From positions 248,001 to 312,000 of the forward strand of contig NIOE01000002.1 in NCBI GenBank assembly GCA_002205125.1: a stretch of DNA of 64,000 nucleotides, read 5' to 3'. Of this stretch, positions 8,669-20,239 are shown one piece after another. The notes below the pieces were generated by a model. It was not told where the DNA came from, made no database searches, and was given only the letters and a program-made list of their open reading frames with translations. Source of the stretch: Roseateles noduli. GTDB taxonomy: Bacteria > Pseudomonadota > Gammaproteobacteria > Burkholderiales > Burkholderiaceae_C. A program made the translations under genes and the position numbers. Each line of letters begins with the position of its first letter. The first letter of the stretch is position 1.

Positions 8669-9571
8669 GTGGATATGAGACGTTCGGATCTGCATCTGCT
8701 GATCTCGCTGGACACGCTGCTCGACGAGCTCAACGTCACGCGCGCCGCGCGGCGCATGCACATCAGCCAGCCGACGCTGTCGGGGCATCTGGCCAAGCTG
8801 CGCGAGCTGTTCCAGGACCCGCTGCTGGTGCCCTCGGAAACCGGTCGCGGCATGGTCGCGACGGAACGCGCGCTGGCGCTGCGGCCGGCGCTCGCGCAGG
8901 CGCTCTCGCAGTTGCGCGAGGCGGTGGCGCAGCCGCACGACTTCGATCCGGCGACCTCGGCGCGGACCTTCACCGTCGCGGCCAACGACAGCGTGTTCAC
9001 GATCCTCGCGCTCGACGTGATGGCCGAGGTGATGCGCCACGGCAATCCCGAGCTGCGCATGGCCGTCGTGCCGGCTTATGACGTCGGGTTGGTGGAGCGC
9101 ATGGCGCGCGGCGAGGTCGATCTTTTCCTCGGCGACATCGACAAGGTGCCGGAGTCGCTGAAGGCGAGATTCCTGCTGCGCGCCGATTTCGCGCTCGCGC
9201 AGCGTCGCGGTCACCCGCGCGGAGCCAATCCGCCCAAGCTCGATGAATACTGCGATCTCGGCCACGTCATCGTGTCGGCGAAAGGCGAGTTCTACTCGTC
9301 CGTCGACGACGTGCTGGCCAAGCTGGGCCGGCACCGCCGCGTCACCGCGGCGGTGCCCAGCTACAACCAGGTGGCGCTGGTGCTGTCGCAGACGGACCTC
9401 GTGACGACCCTGCCGCGACAGCTGCTGCAGCGCTACGAGTCCTTCGTCGAGCTGCTCGAACTCCCGTTCGAGCTGGCGCCGTTCCGGCTCGCGATGGCGT
9501 GGCACCCGCGATCGCAGAACGACGCTGCCGGGAAGTGGCTGCGGAACTGCTTCACTGCGGCCGGTACGTGA
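8669..9571 (+). CDS. LysR-family transcriptional regulator
   Basis: About 300 residues. The N-terminal winged helix-turn-helix is clear: LLISLDTLLDELNVTRAARR, then MHISQPTLSGHLAKLRELFQDPLLV. This is followed by the LysR substrate-binding domain. Start choice: GGGAGG at 8653-8658 favours GTG 8669 over ATG 8651, which overlaps the Shine-Dalgarno, and over ATG 8675. It is divergently transcribed from the GST-hydrolase pair and likely controls it and itself in response to an unknown small molecule. Its last 20 bp overlap the 3' end of the convergent M28 peptidase gene at 9552, so transcription interference there is possible. Confidence 0.9.
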   Translation: MDMRRSDLHLLISLDTLLDELNVTRAARRMHISQPTLSGHLAKLRELFQDPLLVPSETGRGMVATERALALRPALAQALSQLREAVAQPHDFDPATSARTFTVAANDSVFTILALDVMAEVMRHGNPELRMAVVPAYDVGLVERMARGEVDLFLGDIDKVPESLKARFLLRADFALAQRRGHPRGANPPKLDEYCDLGHVIVSAKGEFYSSVDDVLAKLGRHRRVTAAVPSYNQVALVLSQTDLVTTLPRQLLQRYESFVELLELPFELAPFRLAMAWHPRSQNDAAGKWLRNCFTAAGT

Positions 9572-11138
9572 CCTTCAGCTGGTAGTTCCCCGCCGAGTAG
9601 CCGTAGACCAGCACATACACGTCGCCGTTGGCCGTCATGGTCACGCTGCAGCCCTCGGTCGCCGTCGAGCCGTTGGAGCGGCAGGTGTAGGTCGAGGTGG
9701 TCGGCACCGCGCTCTTGCGGACGTAGAGGTCGATGTCGCCGGTGCCGGTCGTGCTCGCCGCGAGGCTGCCGCCGTTGGCGACCTTGAACGGGCCGAAGCT
9801 CTTGCTCGCGCCGCGCGCCAGGGTGCCGCTGAAGTTCTCCGTCTTGTCCGTGGGCGGCGGCGTGCCGGGGCCGTCGCTGCCCAGTTCCACCGCGTAGGCC
9901 GCGGCCATGCGCGCGAACTTCAGCGCGTGGTCGGCCTGGCTGCCCATGTTGGCGTAGGTGTCGTTGGCCGAGTGGATGTACGGGTTGTCCGCGCTGAAGC
10001 TCGACTCGAAGGGCATGCTCGCGAAGAAGCCCTTGGCGTTCCACGACGCGTGGTCCGAGCAGGCGTAGCCGCAACGGTCCGTCCCCACGCGCAGCGTCGG
10101 CAGGTAGGTCGCGATCACGTTCGTGAGGAAGGTGTTCTGCGCGCTGTCGGTGTAGTCGGTGAAGATGTAGATGTCGTTGGCGGCGCCCTTGTAGTTGGTC
10201 ATGTCCAGCTGCAGCACGCCCACCACGTTGGTGTTGGCCGCGGCGAAGCTGTTGGCGATCTCCTGCGAGCCGCGCAGGCCGACTTCCTCGGCCGCATAGG
10301 CCATCAGCTTGATCGTGCGGCGCGGCTTGTAGTTGGCCTGCACCAGCGCGCGCAGCACCTCGGTCAGGCTGGCCACGCCGGAGGCGTCGTCGTCCGCGCC
10401 CGGCGCGCGCATGGTCTCGCCCGAGCCGCCGGACTGGTTGATCGAGTCCAGGTGCGCGCCCATCACGATCACTTCGCTGCCGTTGTCGCTGCCCTGGATG
10501 GTCGCGATCACCGACTTCTGCGCCCAGCCCGCGTGGGTGAACTGCTCGACCGTGATGTCGCTGCGGCCTCCGCCCAGCGTCGTCCACTTCTGCTTGAGCC
10601 AGTTGGACGCCGCCACGCCGCTGGTGCTCGTGTAGTAGCGGTTGATGTTGGCCGACAGGTCCACGATGGTCTGGCCGATGTTGCTGGCCTGCATCTGCGA
10701 CAGGATGGGCGTCACGACGGCCTGCTGGTCGATCGTGTAGCTGGGCCGCGTCGCGACCAGCGCGGCGGCCAGCCGCTGCGACGCGAGCGGCGTGCTGTGG
10801 CGCTGCAGCGAGGCGATGCCGGCCTCGCGGCTCGGGTGGTACATGTAGCCGCCGCAGCGGCGCAGCTCCTCGTGGATCGAGTGGCTCAGCGAGGCGAGCG
10901 CGTCCTCGTCGACCTCGACCAGATGGATGCCTTCGTTCGTGGCGGTGAAGGACTGCGCCGACGCGTCCTGCGCGGCGTCGGCCTTGACGCTGGCCACGGC
11001 GCGCGCGGCGGGGCGGTGCTTCTGCAGCTGGGCCAGCGCGGCGTCGCCGAGGCTGATCCAGACCTTGTCGCCCGCATAGGCGGGCGTGAGCGCGGCCAGG
11101 CCGACGCACACCGCGGTGATGGTGAGGAATGAACGCAT
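9552..11138 (-). CDS. Secreted M28 aminopeptidase with C-terminal PPC domain
   Basis: A 528-residue preproenzyme similar to the Vibrio leucyl aminopeptidase. Signal peptide: MRSFLTITAVCVGLAALTPA. After a propeptide of about 150 residues comes the M28 catalytic domain with all five zinc ligands in recognisable context: VMGAHLDS (His), APGADDDASG (Asp), AAEEVGLRGS (Glu pair), LDMTNY (Asp) and CSDHASW (His). Following a short Pro-rich linker, the last ~95 residues are a bacterial pre-peptidase C-terminal (PPC) beta-domain (GDIDLYVRK..., DVYVLVYGYSAGNYQLKVTY), which is usually removed on maturation. It releases N-terminal residues from extracellular peptides. It lies directly downstream of the M4 protease on the same strand, so the two would digest protein together. 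Confidence 0.92.
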   Translation of the reverse strand: MRSFLTITAVCVGLAALTPAYAGDKVWISLGDAALAQLQKHRPAARAVASVKADAAQDASAQSFTATNEGIHLVEVDEDALASLSHSIHEELRRCGGYMYHPSREAGIASLQRHSTPLASQRLAAALVATRPSYTIDQQAVVTPILSQMQASNIGQTIVDLSANINRYYTSTSGVAASNWLKQKWTTLGGGRSDITVEQFTHAGWAQKSVIATIQGSDNGSEVIVMGAHLDSINQSGGSGETMRAPGADDDASGVASLTEVLRALVQANYKPRRTIKLMAYAAEEVGLRGSQEIANSFAAANTNVVGVLQLDMTNYKGAANDIYIFTDYTDSAQNTFLTNVIATYLPTLRVGTDRCGYACSDHASWNAKGFFASMPFESSFSADNPYIHSANDTYANMGSQADHALKFARMAAAYAVELGSDGPGTPPPTDKTENFSGTLARGASKSFGPFKVANGGSLAASTTGTGDIDLYVRKSAVPTTSTYTCRSNGSTATEGCSVTMTANGDVYVLVYGYSAGNYQLKVTYRPQ

Positions 11139-11175
11139 GGGTGGTTGCTCCGGAGTCGTTCCAGGAATGGCGAAG

Positions 11176-11204
11176 CCGGCGCGCCGCGCGGGGCGGCGCG
11201 CCGG
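11176..11204. terminator. 11-bp perfect GC hairpin between the two protease genes
   Basis: Arms at 11176-11186 and 11194-11204, perfect over 11 bp, with a 7-nt loop. A second smaller hairpin (GCGTCGC/GCGACGC) is at 11213-11231. They lie between the M4 gene end and the M28 gene start on the minus strand, without a U-tract. They may be a Rho-independent-like attenuator or an mRNA-stabilising element between the two cistrons. Confidence 0.5.
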
Positions 11205-11251
11205 AGTCCGAGGCGTCGCGCGAGGCGACGCGTCGGGATCCATCAGGCTTG

Positions 11252-13519
<2,268 letters not shown>

Positions 13520-15256
13520 ATGACGCCCATGGAGACCAACCCCACGCACGCCGCCGCTGATGTCGGCCGCCAGGTCGGCGCCGGACCGGCGCCCCAGTGG
13601 CGCACCCACGAGGTGGCCAATCAGGTCGACGAGCTGAGCGGCTACTCGCTGCTGGAGACCGACACGGCGTTGCAGGAAGCGCTTGCGCGCGCCGGCGCCG
13701 AGGCCTTCGTGCCGGGTCTTGCCGCGTATGCCGAGGCGCTCGGCCGGGCCGAGACCTTCGCCATCGCCGAGCGCATCAACCGCGTCACGCCGACGCTGGA
13801 CAGCTTCGACAAGCGCGGCCGCCGCATCGACCGCGTCGAGTTCGACGCCGGCTGGCACCAGCTGCTGGCGATGTACCGCCGGGCGGATCTGGTCGCGATG
13901 CCGTTCCGCGACGAGCGCCCCGGACGCTGGGTCGCGTGGGCGGCGGGCTTCTACCTGCACGGGCAGGTCGAGGCCGGCACCTTGTGCCCCGCGACGATGA
14001 CGCAGGCCAGCATCCCGGTGCTGCGCCGCGAGCCGCAGTTGTGGAACGCGCTGCGCGATCAACTGTTCAGCACCGAGTACGACGGGCGAGACCTGCCCCT
14101 TGCGCAGAAGCGCTCGATCTGGCTCGGCATGGGTATGACCGAGAAGCAGGGTGGCTCCGACGTGCGCGCCAACACGACGCGCGCCGAGCCGGTCTCGCAC
14201 GGCGGTGGCCGCGGAGGCGGCCGTGGCGGGGAATACCGCCTTATCGGGCACAAGTGGTTCTTCTCTGCGCCGATGTGCGACGCGCACCTGGTCGTGGCCA
14301 AGACGCCGGACGGCGCGCCGGGCTGCTTCTTCGTGCCGCGCTGGCGACCCGACGGGACGAAGAACGCGGTCAACGTGCAGCGCCTCAAGGACAAGGTCGG
14401 CAACCGCAGCAACAGCAGCTCGGAAGTCGAGTTCCAGGACGCCTACGGCGTGCTGATGGGCGAGGAGGGCCGCGGCATCCCGACCATCATCGAGATGGCC
14501 ACCTACACGCGCTTGAACTGCGTCGTCGGCAGCGCGGCGATGCTGCGGCAGGCGCTGGTGCAGGCCTTGCACTACACGCGGCATCGCCTGGCCTTCGGCA
14601 AGCGGCTCGCGGAGCAGCCGCTGATGCGCGCCGTGCTCGCCGACCTTGCGCTCGAAAGCGAGGCCGCGATGCAGTTGAGCCTGCGTCTGGCGCAGGCCTT
14701 CGAGCATCAGGACGATCCGCGCGAGCGCACCTGGATGCGGCTGGTCACGCCGGCGGCGAAGTTCTGGGTCTGCAAGCGCGCGGTCGAGCTCACCGGCGAG
14801 GCGATGGAAGTCCTCGGCGGCAACGGCTACATCGACGACGGCATCATGGGCCGGCTGTATCGCGAGGCGCCCGTCAACTCGATCTGGGAGGGGTCGGGCA
14901 ACGTGATGTGCCTGGACGTCATGCGCGCCGTCGCGCGGGATCCGCAAGCCTTCCTGGCGCTGCTCGACGAGGTCGAGGCGGACGTCGGCGACGACCGCGT
15001 GCTCCGCGGCGAGCTCGATGCGTTGCGCGGACTGCTGGCCACGCCGCCCGATCAGCTGGAAGCGCTCGGCCGTCGTTTTGCGTCCCGGCTGGTGCTGCTC
15101 GCGCAGGCGGCGCTGCTGCGCCGGCACTCGCCCGCGTTCGTCGCCGACGCGTTCATCGCGAGCCGGTTCGACCCGCATTGGGGCGCGGTCGCCGGGGCGT
15201 TCGACACGCGCAGCGTCGACGTCGACACGCTGTTGCAGAGAGCCTTCCCCGCGTGA
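13520..15256 (+). CDS. AidB-like acyl-CoA dehydrogenase
   Basis: A 578-residue flavoprotein of the AidB branch of acyl-CoA dehydrogenases (longer than the ~390-residue standard enzymes). Features are the N-terminal THEVANQVDELSGYSLLETD, the FAD-contacting MTEKQGGSDVRANTT, the HKWFFSAPMCDAHLV strand, VEVLGGNGYIDDGIM-type C-terminal motif (here MEVLGGNGYIDDGIM), and NSIWEGSGNV, which carries the catalytic-region signature of AidB/isovaleryl-CoA-type enzymes. E. coli AidB binds DNA and is induced on alkylation; others act on acyl-CoAs. Between the two flavin motifs there is a Gly/Arg low-complexity insert (GGGRGGGRGG). ATG 13520 has CAGGAG nine bases upstream and is preferred to TTG 13487. The next gene, tex, begins 51 bp after the stop. 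Confidence 0.88.
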   Translation: MTPMETNPTHAAADVGRQVGAGPAPQWRTHEVANQVDELSGYSLLETDTALQEALARAGAEAFVPGLAAYAEALGRAETFAIAERINRVTPTLDSFDKRGRRIDRVEFDAGWHQLLAMYRRADLVAMPFRDERPGRWVAWAAGFYLHGQVEAGTLCPATMTQASIPVLRREPQLWNALRDQLFSTEYDGRDLPLAQKRSIWLGMGMTEKQGGSDVRANTTRAEPVSHGGGRGGGRGGEYRLIGHKWFFSAPMCDAHLVVAKTPDGAPGCFFVPRWRPDGTKNAVNVQRLKDKVGNRSNSSSEVEFQDAYGVLMGEEGRGIPTIIEMATYTRLNCVVGSAAMLRQALVQALHYTRHRLAFGKRLAEQPLMRAVLADLALESEAAMQLSLRLAQAFEHQDDPRERTWMRLVTPAAKFWVCKRAVELTGEAMEVLGGNGYIDDGIMGRLYREAPVNSIWEGSGNVMCLDVMRAVARDPQAFLALLDEVEADVGDDRVLRGELDALRGLLATPPDQLEALGRRFASRLVLLAQAALLRRHSPAFVADAFIASRFDPHWGAVAGAFDTRSVDVDTLLQRAFPA

Positions 15257-15307
15257 CCTAAACTTGCCCGCTTTCGTTGCTCTCTGGGCCCTGGGCCCGT
15301 CGCTGTT

Positions 15308-17647
15308 TTGGACAAGATCCTGCTTCAGATTGCCGCCGAACTGAAGGTTCGCCCGGCTCAGGTCAACGCGGCCGTGGAACTGCTCGACGGCGGGGCCACC
15401 GTCCCGTTCATCGCCCGCTACCGCAAGGAGGCCACCGACGGCCTCGATGACATCCAGTTGCGCGAACTCGAGGCCCGCCTGAGCTATCTGCGCGAGCTCG
15501 AGGACCGCCGCGAGGCCGTGCTCAAGAGCATCGAGGAGCAGGGCAAGCTCACGCCCGAACTCGCCGCCGCCATCGCCGCCGCGCCGACCAAGCAGGAGCT
15601 GGAAGACCTCTACCTCCCGTACAAGCAGAAGCGCCGCACCAAGGGCCTCATCGCCCGCGAGGCCGGCCTGGAGCCGCTCGCCGACAAGCTGTTCGCCGAT
15701 CCGACGCTCGATCCGATGAGCGAGGCGGGGGCCTTCCTCAACCCGGAGGCCGGCTTCGCCGATGCGTTCGCGGTGCTGGACGGCGTGCGCGACCTGCTCT
15801 CCGAGCGCTGGGCCGAAGACGCCCTGCTGATCGGCAAGCTGCGCGAATGGCTGTGGGAGGAGGGCCTCTTCAAGTCCAAGCTGATGGACGGCAAGGACGA
15901 GAACCACCCCGACATCTCCAAGTTCCGCGACTACTTCGACTACGCCGAGCCGATCCGCACCGTGCCCTCGCACCGCGCGCTCGCTGTCTTCCGCGGTCGC
16001 ACGCAGGAGTTCCTCGACGCCAAGCTGGCGCTCGACGAGGAAGTCGTTCTCGGTCAGCCCTCGCTCGCCGAAGGCCGCATCGCGCGCCACCTCGGCTGGA
16101 GCCACGGCAAGCGCGCCGGCGACGAACTGATCCGCAAGACCGTCGCGTGGACCTGGAAGGTCAAGCTCTCGCTGAGCCTGGAGCGCGACCTCTTCGGGCG
16201 CCTGCGCGAAGAGGCCGAGAAGGTCGCCACCAAGGTCTTCGCCGAGAACCTGCGCGACCTGCTGCTGGCGGCGCCAGCCGGCAAGCGCGTCGTCATGGGC
16301 CTGGACCCGGGCATCCGCACCGGCGTGAAGGTGGCGGTCGTCAGCGACACCGGCCGCGTGCTGGACACCTCGACCGTCTATCCGCACGAGCCCAAGCGCG
16401 ACTGGGAAGGGTCCATCCACACGCTGGGCCGACTGTGCGCCACGCACGGCGTCAACCTCATCGCCATCGGCAACGGGACGGCTTCGCGCGAGACCGACAA
16501 GCTCGCCGCCGACCTGATCAAGCGCATCCAGTCGATGGCGCCGGACACGGTGATCGAGAAGGTCGTCGTCAGCGAGGCCGGCGCCTCGGTGTACTCGGCC
16601 TCGGAATTCGCCTCGAAGGAACTGCCCGATCTGGACGTGTCGCTGCGCGGCGCTGTCTCCATCGCGCGTCGTCTGCAGGATCCGCTGGCGGAGCTGGTGA
16701 AGATCGATCCCAAGTCGATCGGCGTCGGTCAGTACCAGCACGACGTCAACCAGAGCGAGCTCGCACGCACGTTGGACACCATCGTCGAGGATTGCGTGAA
16801 CTCGGTCGGCGTCGACCTGAACACCGCGTCCGCGCCGCTGCTGTCGCGCGTGTCGGGACTCTCGGCCAGCGTCGCCAATTCGATCGTGCGCTGGCGCGAC
16901 GCCAACGGCGCGTTCCGCAATCGTCAGCAGCTGCTGGACGTCACGGGCCTCGGCCCGAAGACCTTCGAGCAGGCGGCCGGCTTCCTGCGCATCCGGGACG
17001 GCGACAACCCGCTGGACGTCAGCGGTGTGCACCCGGAAACCTATCCGGTCATCGAGCGCATCCTGGCGCAGGTCCAGCGTCCGATCTCCGACGTCATGGG
17101 CAAGTCGGACGTGATCCGTGCGCTCAAGCCGGAGGCCTTCGCCGACGAGCGCTTCGGCGCCATCACCGTCAAGGACATCCTGGGTGAGCTGGAGAAGCCG
17201 GGCCGCGATCCGCGTCCTGACTTCAAGGTGGCGCGTTTCAATGAAGGCGTCGAGGACCTCAAGGATCTGAAGGAGGGCATGGTGCTGGAAGGCACGGTGT
17301 CCAACGTCGCGCAGTTCGGCGCTTTCGTCGATCTGGGCGTGCATCAGGACGGTCTGATCCACGTCAGTCAGCTGGCCAACAAGTTCGTCAACGATGCCCG
17401 CGAGGTCGTCAAGACCGGCGACATCGTCAAGGTGAAGGTGCTGGAGGTCGATCTGGCCCGCAAGCGCATTTCGTTGACGATGAAGCTGGATGCGCAGGCG
17501 CCGCGTGGTGGCTCCAAGCCGGACAACAGTTTCCGTCCCGCGGGTCGCAATGAGCGCCAGGGCGGTGCTCGCCCATCCGGCGCGCGTGACGCCCAGCCGG
17601 CGGGTGGCAACGCGATGGCGGCGGCTTTCGCCAAACTCAAGCGCTGA
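15308..17647 (+). CDS. tex: Tex-family RNA-binding transcription accessory protein (TTG start)
   Basis: A 779-residue Tex protein. Order of domains: helical Tex N-terminal region (1-190), YqgF/RNase-H-like domain around [20 protein letters not shown] (about residue 330), helix-hairpin-helix region ([39 protein letters not shown], about 495-570), and a C-terminal S1 RNA-binding domain ([20 protein letters not shown], about 657-727) followed by a basic disordered tail. It binds nucleic acid and modulates transcription and virulence or stress genes in proteobacteria. The first residues [12 protein letters not shown] match family N-termini, but the codon is TTG (15308), with no in-frame ATG nearby. 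A GGGCCC-T-GGGCCC palindrome sits just upstream. Confidence 0.93.
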   Translation: MDKILLQIAAELKVRPAQVNAAVELLDGGATVPFIARYRKEATDGLDDIQLRELEARLSYLRELEDRREAVLKSIEEQGKLTPELAAAIAAAPTKQELEDLYLPYKQKRRTKGLIAREAGLEPLADKLFADPTLDPMSEAGAFLNPEAGFADAFAVLDGVRDLLSERWAEDALLIGKLREWLWEEGLFKSKLMDGKDENHPDISKFRDYFDYAEPIRTVPSHRALAVFRGRTQEFLDAKLALDEEVVLGQPSLAEGRIARHLGWSHGKRAGDELIRKTVAWTWKVKLSLSLERDLFGRLREEAEKVATKVFAENLRDLLLAAPAGKRVVMGLDPGIRTGVKVAVVSDTGRVLDTSTVYPHEPKRDWEGSIHTLGRLCATHGVNLIAIGNGTASRETDKLAADLIKRIQSMAPDTVIEKVVVSEAGASVYSASEFASKELPDLDVSLRGAVSIARRLQDPLAELVKIDPKSIGVGQYQHDVNQSELARTLDTIVEDCVNSVGVDLNTASAPLLSRVSGLSASVANSIVRWRDANGAFRNRQQLLDVTGLGPKTFEQAAGFLRIRDGDNPLDVSGVHPETYPVIERILAQVQRPISDVMGKSDVIRALKPEAFADERFGAITVKDILGELEKPGRDPRPDFKVARFNEGVEDLKDLKEGMVLEGTVSNVAQFGAFVDLGVHQDGLIHVSQLANKFVNDAREVVKTGDIVKVKVLEVDLARKRISLTMKLDAQAPRGGSKPDNSFRPAGRNERQGGARPSGARDAQPAGGNAMAAAFAKLKR

Positions 17648-17671
17648 CTTGACAACGGCCTCGGTGCCTCG

Positions 17672-17776
17672 GATCGGGGCGACCGCTGCCCCTTTTCGGA
17701 AGTATTAGGAGGAATTCGTTACCCGGGAGGGTAACGAAGGGGGACATGGAGAAAAGGGGCTGCGGTCGTCCCGATC
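17672..17776. repeat. Large nested inverted repeat downstream of tex
   Basis: Outer arms of 26 nt at 17672-17697 and 17751-17776 are complementary except for two positions (one a possible G-U). They enclose a perfect inner hairpin, arms 17715-17724 and 17729-17738 (10 bp, GGGA loop). The structure lies 24 nt after the tex stop and about 185 nt before the receptor gene. The T-run in the left arm and A-run in the right arm give each strand a weak U-tract, so a long bidirectional terminator is possible, but a mobile-element remnant or REP-like unit also fits. Confidence 0.6.
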
Positions 17777-17962
17777 GTGCTCGGTCGAGGAAGTAGCTCG
17801 CCGTCCACGTCGTCGGATCGCGTTTGATCCCACATTTTTCGCGGCTGGTCGCACCTGAGGTGTCGGAACGGTCGGTGTACGGCTACGCTGCGCGCCGTTT
17901 ACCGTCAAAGACAAAAGTCGACAGACCGACACGGTGTCGACACCAGATCCTCGGGAGTTCCT
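17777..17962 (+). promoter_or_regulatory. Upstream region of the TonB-dependent receptor gene with operator-like palindrome
   Basis: About 185 nt without a gene. CGACAC-G-GTGTCG at 17927-17939 is a perfect 6-bp inverted repeat, followed by the overlapping GTGTCGACAC palindrome (17934-17943), 20-25 nt before the start codon. That position suits a repressor operator or translational hairpin. The Shine-Dalgarno is CGGGAG just before TTG 17963. Confidence 0.45.
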
Positions 17963-20161
17963 TTGAAGACCCACGCCATCGCCAGGGCTTGCGCCCTTGT
18001 CTGCCTGTCTGCGCTTGCGCCGGCGACTGCTGTTCTTGCGCAGGATGCGCCACCCGGGATGGGCAACGAGCCGACGTCGGGCAAGCGCCTGGACCGTGTG
18101 GAGATCAGCGGTCGGAACACCGATTCGGAGCTGCGTCGTCGCGCGCCGGTGGCCAAGCAGATCTACGGGCGCGAGGAGCTCGACAAGTACGGTGACACGA
18201 GCGTGGCCGACGTGCTCAAGCGTCTGCCGGGCGTGAACGTCTCCGACGGTGCGCCCCGCATGCGCGGGCTGGGATCCGGCTACACGCTGATCCTGATCAA
18301 CGGCGATCCGGCGCCTCCGGGCTTCAAGCTGGATCAGCTGGATCCTGCGCAGGTCGAGCGCATCGAGCTCACCAAGGGCCCGAGCGCCGATCAGAGCGCC
18401 CAGGCCGTCGCCGGTGCCATCAACATCATCCTCAAGGAAGCGCCGAAGATGTCGCAGCGCGACCTGCGCGTCGGGGCCGGCTACAACATCAACCATCCGG
18501 TGCCGTCCGCGACCTTCACCTACGGCGAGCGCTTCGGGCCAGTGTCGGTGTCGGTGCCGCTGTCGGCGTTCCAGTGGCTGCAGGAGATGACCTCCACGAC
18601 CGAGCGCAGCGCCACCGACGTGGACGGCGATCCCGTCGTCGCCACGCAGCACGGCAAGATGCGCAACTGGGGCCATGGCTTCAACTCGGCGCCGCGCGCG
18701 ACCTGGAAGCTCAGCGACGACGAGTCCGTGTCGCTGATCGGCTTCGCGCAGAAGGGCTTCTGGAACAACTCGGTGCGGCTCACGCAGGACGGCGTCTACA
18801 GCGACGGCACGCGCCTGGACGACAACGCCGACAACAAGGGCACCTGGCAGATGCTGCGCGCCAACCTGGCCTGGAACAACCGGTTCAGCGAGACGCAGAA
18901 GTGGGAGCTCAAGGCCGGCGTGCAGGACGCCAAGAACCACATCGAGAACCGCACGCGTCCGGTCGACGATCCGGTGGATGCGTTGCTCGACAGCCGCGAC
19001 CGCAGCGTGACGCAGGCCGGCAAGTACAGCCACATCCTCGGCGAGGAGCACACGATCACGGTCGGCTGGGACTTCGAGTTCCGCAAGCGCGACGAGATCC
19101 GCAACACGCTGGTCGGCGGCGAGGAACAGCTTCCCGGCTTGAACGGTGAGAACTTCGGCGCGCGCATCCGCCGTCAGGCCTACTTCATCCAGGATGAGTG
19201 GGAGATCAACCCGCAGTGGTCGACCTACTTCGGCCTGCGCCATGAGCAGATCGTGACGACCAGCCGCGGCGTCGGCACCGACGCGCGCAACAGCTCCAGC
19301 GTGCTGTCGCCGCTCTGGCACCTGACCTACAAGCTGGATCCGAAGGGGCGCGACATGATCCGCGCCAGCATCACCCGCAGCTACAAGGCGCCGGAACTGA
19401 CGCAGATGCTGGGACGCTACACGCTCAACAGCAAGTTCCAGCGGCCGGACGGCACCAACGACGAGTTCAACCCGGACCGCGTCGGCAATCCGTCGCTGAA
19501 GCCGGAGCTGGCCACGGGCGTGGATGTGTCCTACGAGAAGTACCTCACCGGCGGCAGCCTTTTCAGCCTCGGCGTCTTCCATCGCAACATCAGCCAGTTG
19601 ATCCGCAACGTCGTCACGCTGGACGCGCCCACCGCGCTCGTGCCGTTCCCGCGCTACGTGATCCGGCCGATGAACTTCTCCAGCGCCACCACCAGCGGCA
19701 TCGAGATGGAGCTCAAGGGCCGCGCGGGGGAACTGTTCCCGTCCCTGTTCGAGCCCAAGCTGCCGCTGAACCTGCGCAGTTCCGTGAGCGTCTATCGCTC
19801 GCGCGTGAAGGCCGTGGACGGGCCGGACAACCGCCTCGACCAGCAGCAGCCCTGGACCGCCAACCTCGGCTTCGACTACCGCTTCAGCAGCGTCCCGGTC
19901 ACCACCGGCGCCAACCTGAACTACACGCCGGTCTACACGGTGCGTCAGACCGATCGTCAGAGCGTCGAGTACTCGCGCAACCGCGGCCTGGACGTTTTCG
20001 CCCAGTGGATGGTCAGCCCCAAGACCTCGGTCCGCTTCTCGGCCAATAATCTCTTCCCGCTCGACGCGCGGGCCGAGACCCAGCTGCCCGGTGACCAGTT
20101 CTACGCCACCGGTCGAGGTCTGAAGCCGTGGTTCCAGTTGAATCTGGAGATGAAGCTCTGA
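17963..20161 (+). CDS. TonB-dependent outer-membrane receptor (TTG start)
   Basis: A 732-residue TonB-dependent receptor. The signal peptide ends in AVLAQ (about residue 27). A TonB-box-like segment (RVEISG) and plug domain follow (about 45-165: VADVLKRLPGVNVSDGAPRMRGLG, LIDPAQVERIELTKGPSAD-like block, AGAINIILK), then a ~22-strand barrel (about 180-732) ending in the aromatic terminal strand WFQLNLEMKL. It imports a ligand across the outer membrane with ExbBD-TonB energy. The ligand cannot be named; no siderophore or vitamin genes are near. The start is TTG 17963, supported by CGGGAG upstream and a full signal peptide. A patatin-like gene follows 78 bp downstream on the same strand. Confidence 0.9.
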   Translation: MKTHAIARACALVCLSALAPATAVLAQDAPPGMGNEPTSGKRLDRVEISGRNTDSELRRRAPVAKQIYGREELDKYGDTSVADVLKRLPGVNVSDGAPRMRGLGSGYTLILINGDPAPPGFKLDQLDPAQVERIELTKGPSADQSAQAVAGAINIILKEAPKMSQRDLRVGAGYNINHPVPSATFTYGERFGPVSVSVPLSAFQWLQEMTSTTERSATDVDGDPVVATQHGKMRNWGHGFNSAPRATWKLSDDESVSLIGFAQKGFWNNSVRLTQDGVYSDGTRLDDNADNKGTWQMLRANLAWNNRFSETQKWELKAGVQDAKNHIENRTRPVDDPVDALLDSRDRSVTQAGKYSHILGEEHTITVGWDFEFRKRDEIRNTLVGGEEQLPGLNGENFGARIRRQAYFIQDEWEINPQWSTYFGLRHEQIVTTSRGVGTDARNSSSVLSPLWHLTYKLDPKGRDMIRASITRSYKAPELTQMLGRYTLNSKFQRPDGTNDEFNPDRVGNPSLKPELATGVDVSYEKYLTGGSLFSLGVFHRNISQLIRNVVTLDAPTALVPFPRYVIRPMNFSSATTSGIEMELKGRAGELFPSLFEPKLPLNLRSSVSVYRSRVKAVDGPDNRLDQQQPWTANLGFDYRFSSVPVTTGANLNYTPVYTVRQTDRQSVEYSRNRGLDVFAQWMVSPKTSVRFSANNLFPLDARAETQLPGDQFYATGRGLKPWFQLNLEMKL

Positions 20162-20239
20162 AGCCCTCCGTTGGCATCGGCTTCGGCTGGTGATCTGCCG
20201 CGTCGGGCGCCTTCGAACCTTGAAAGGACGACCCGCCCG

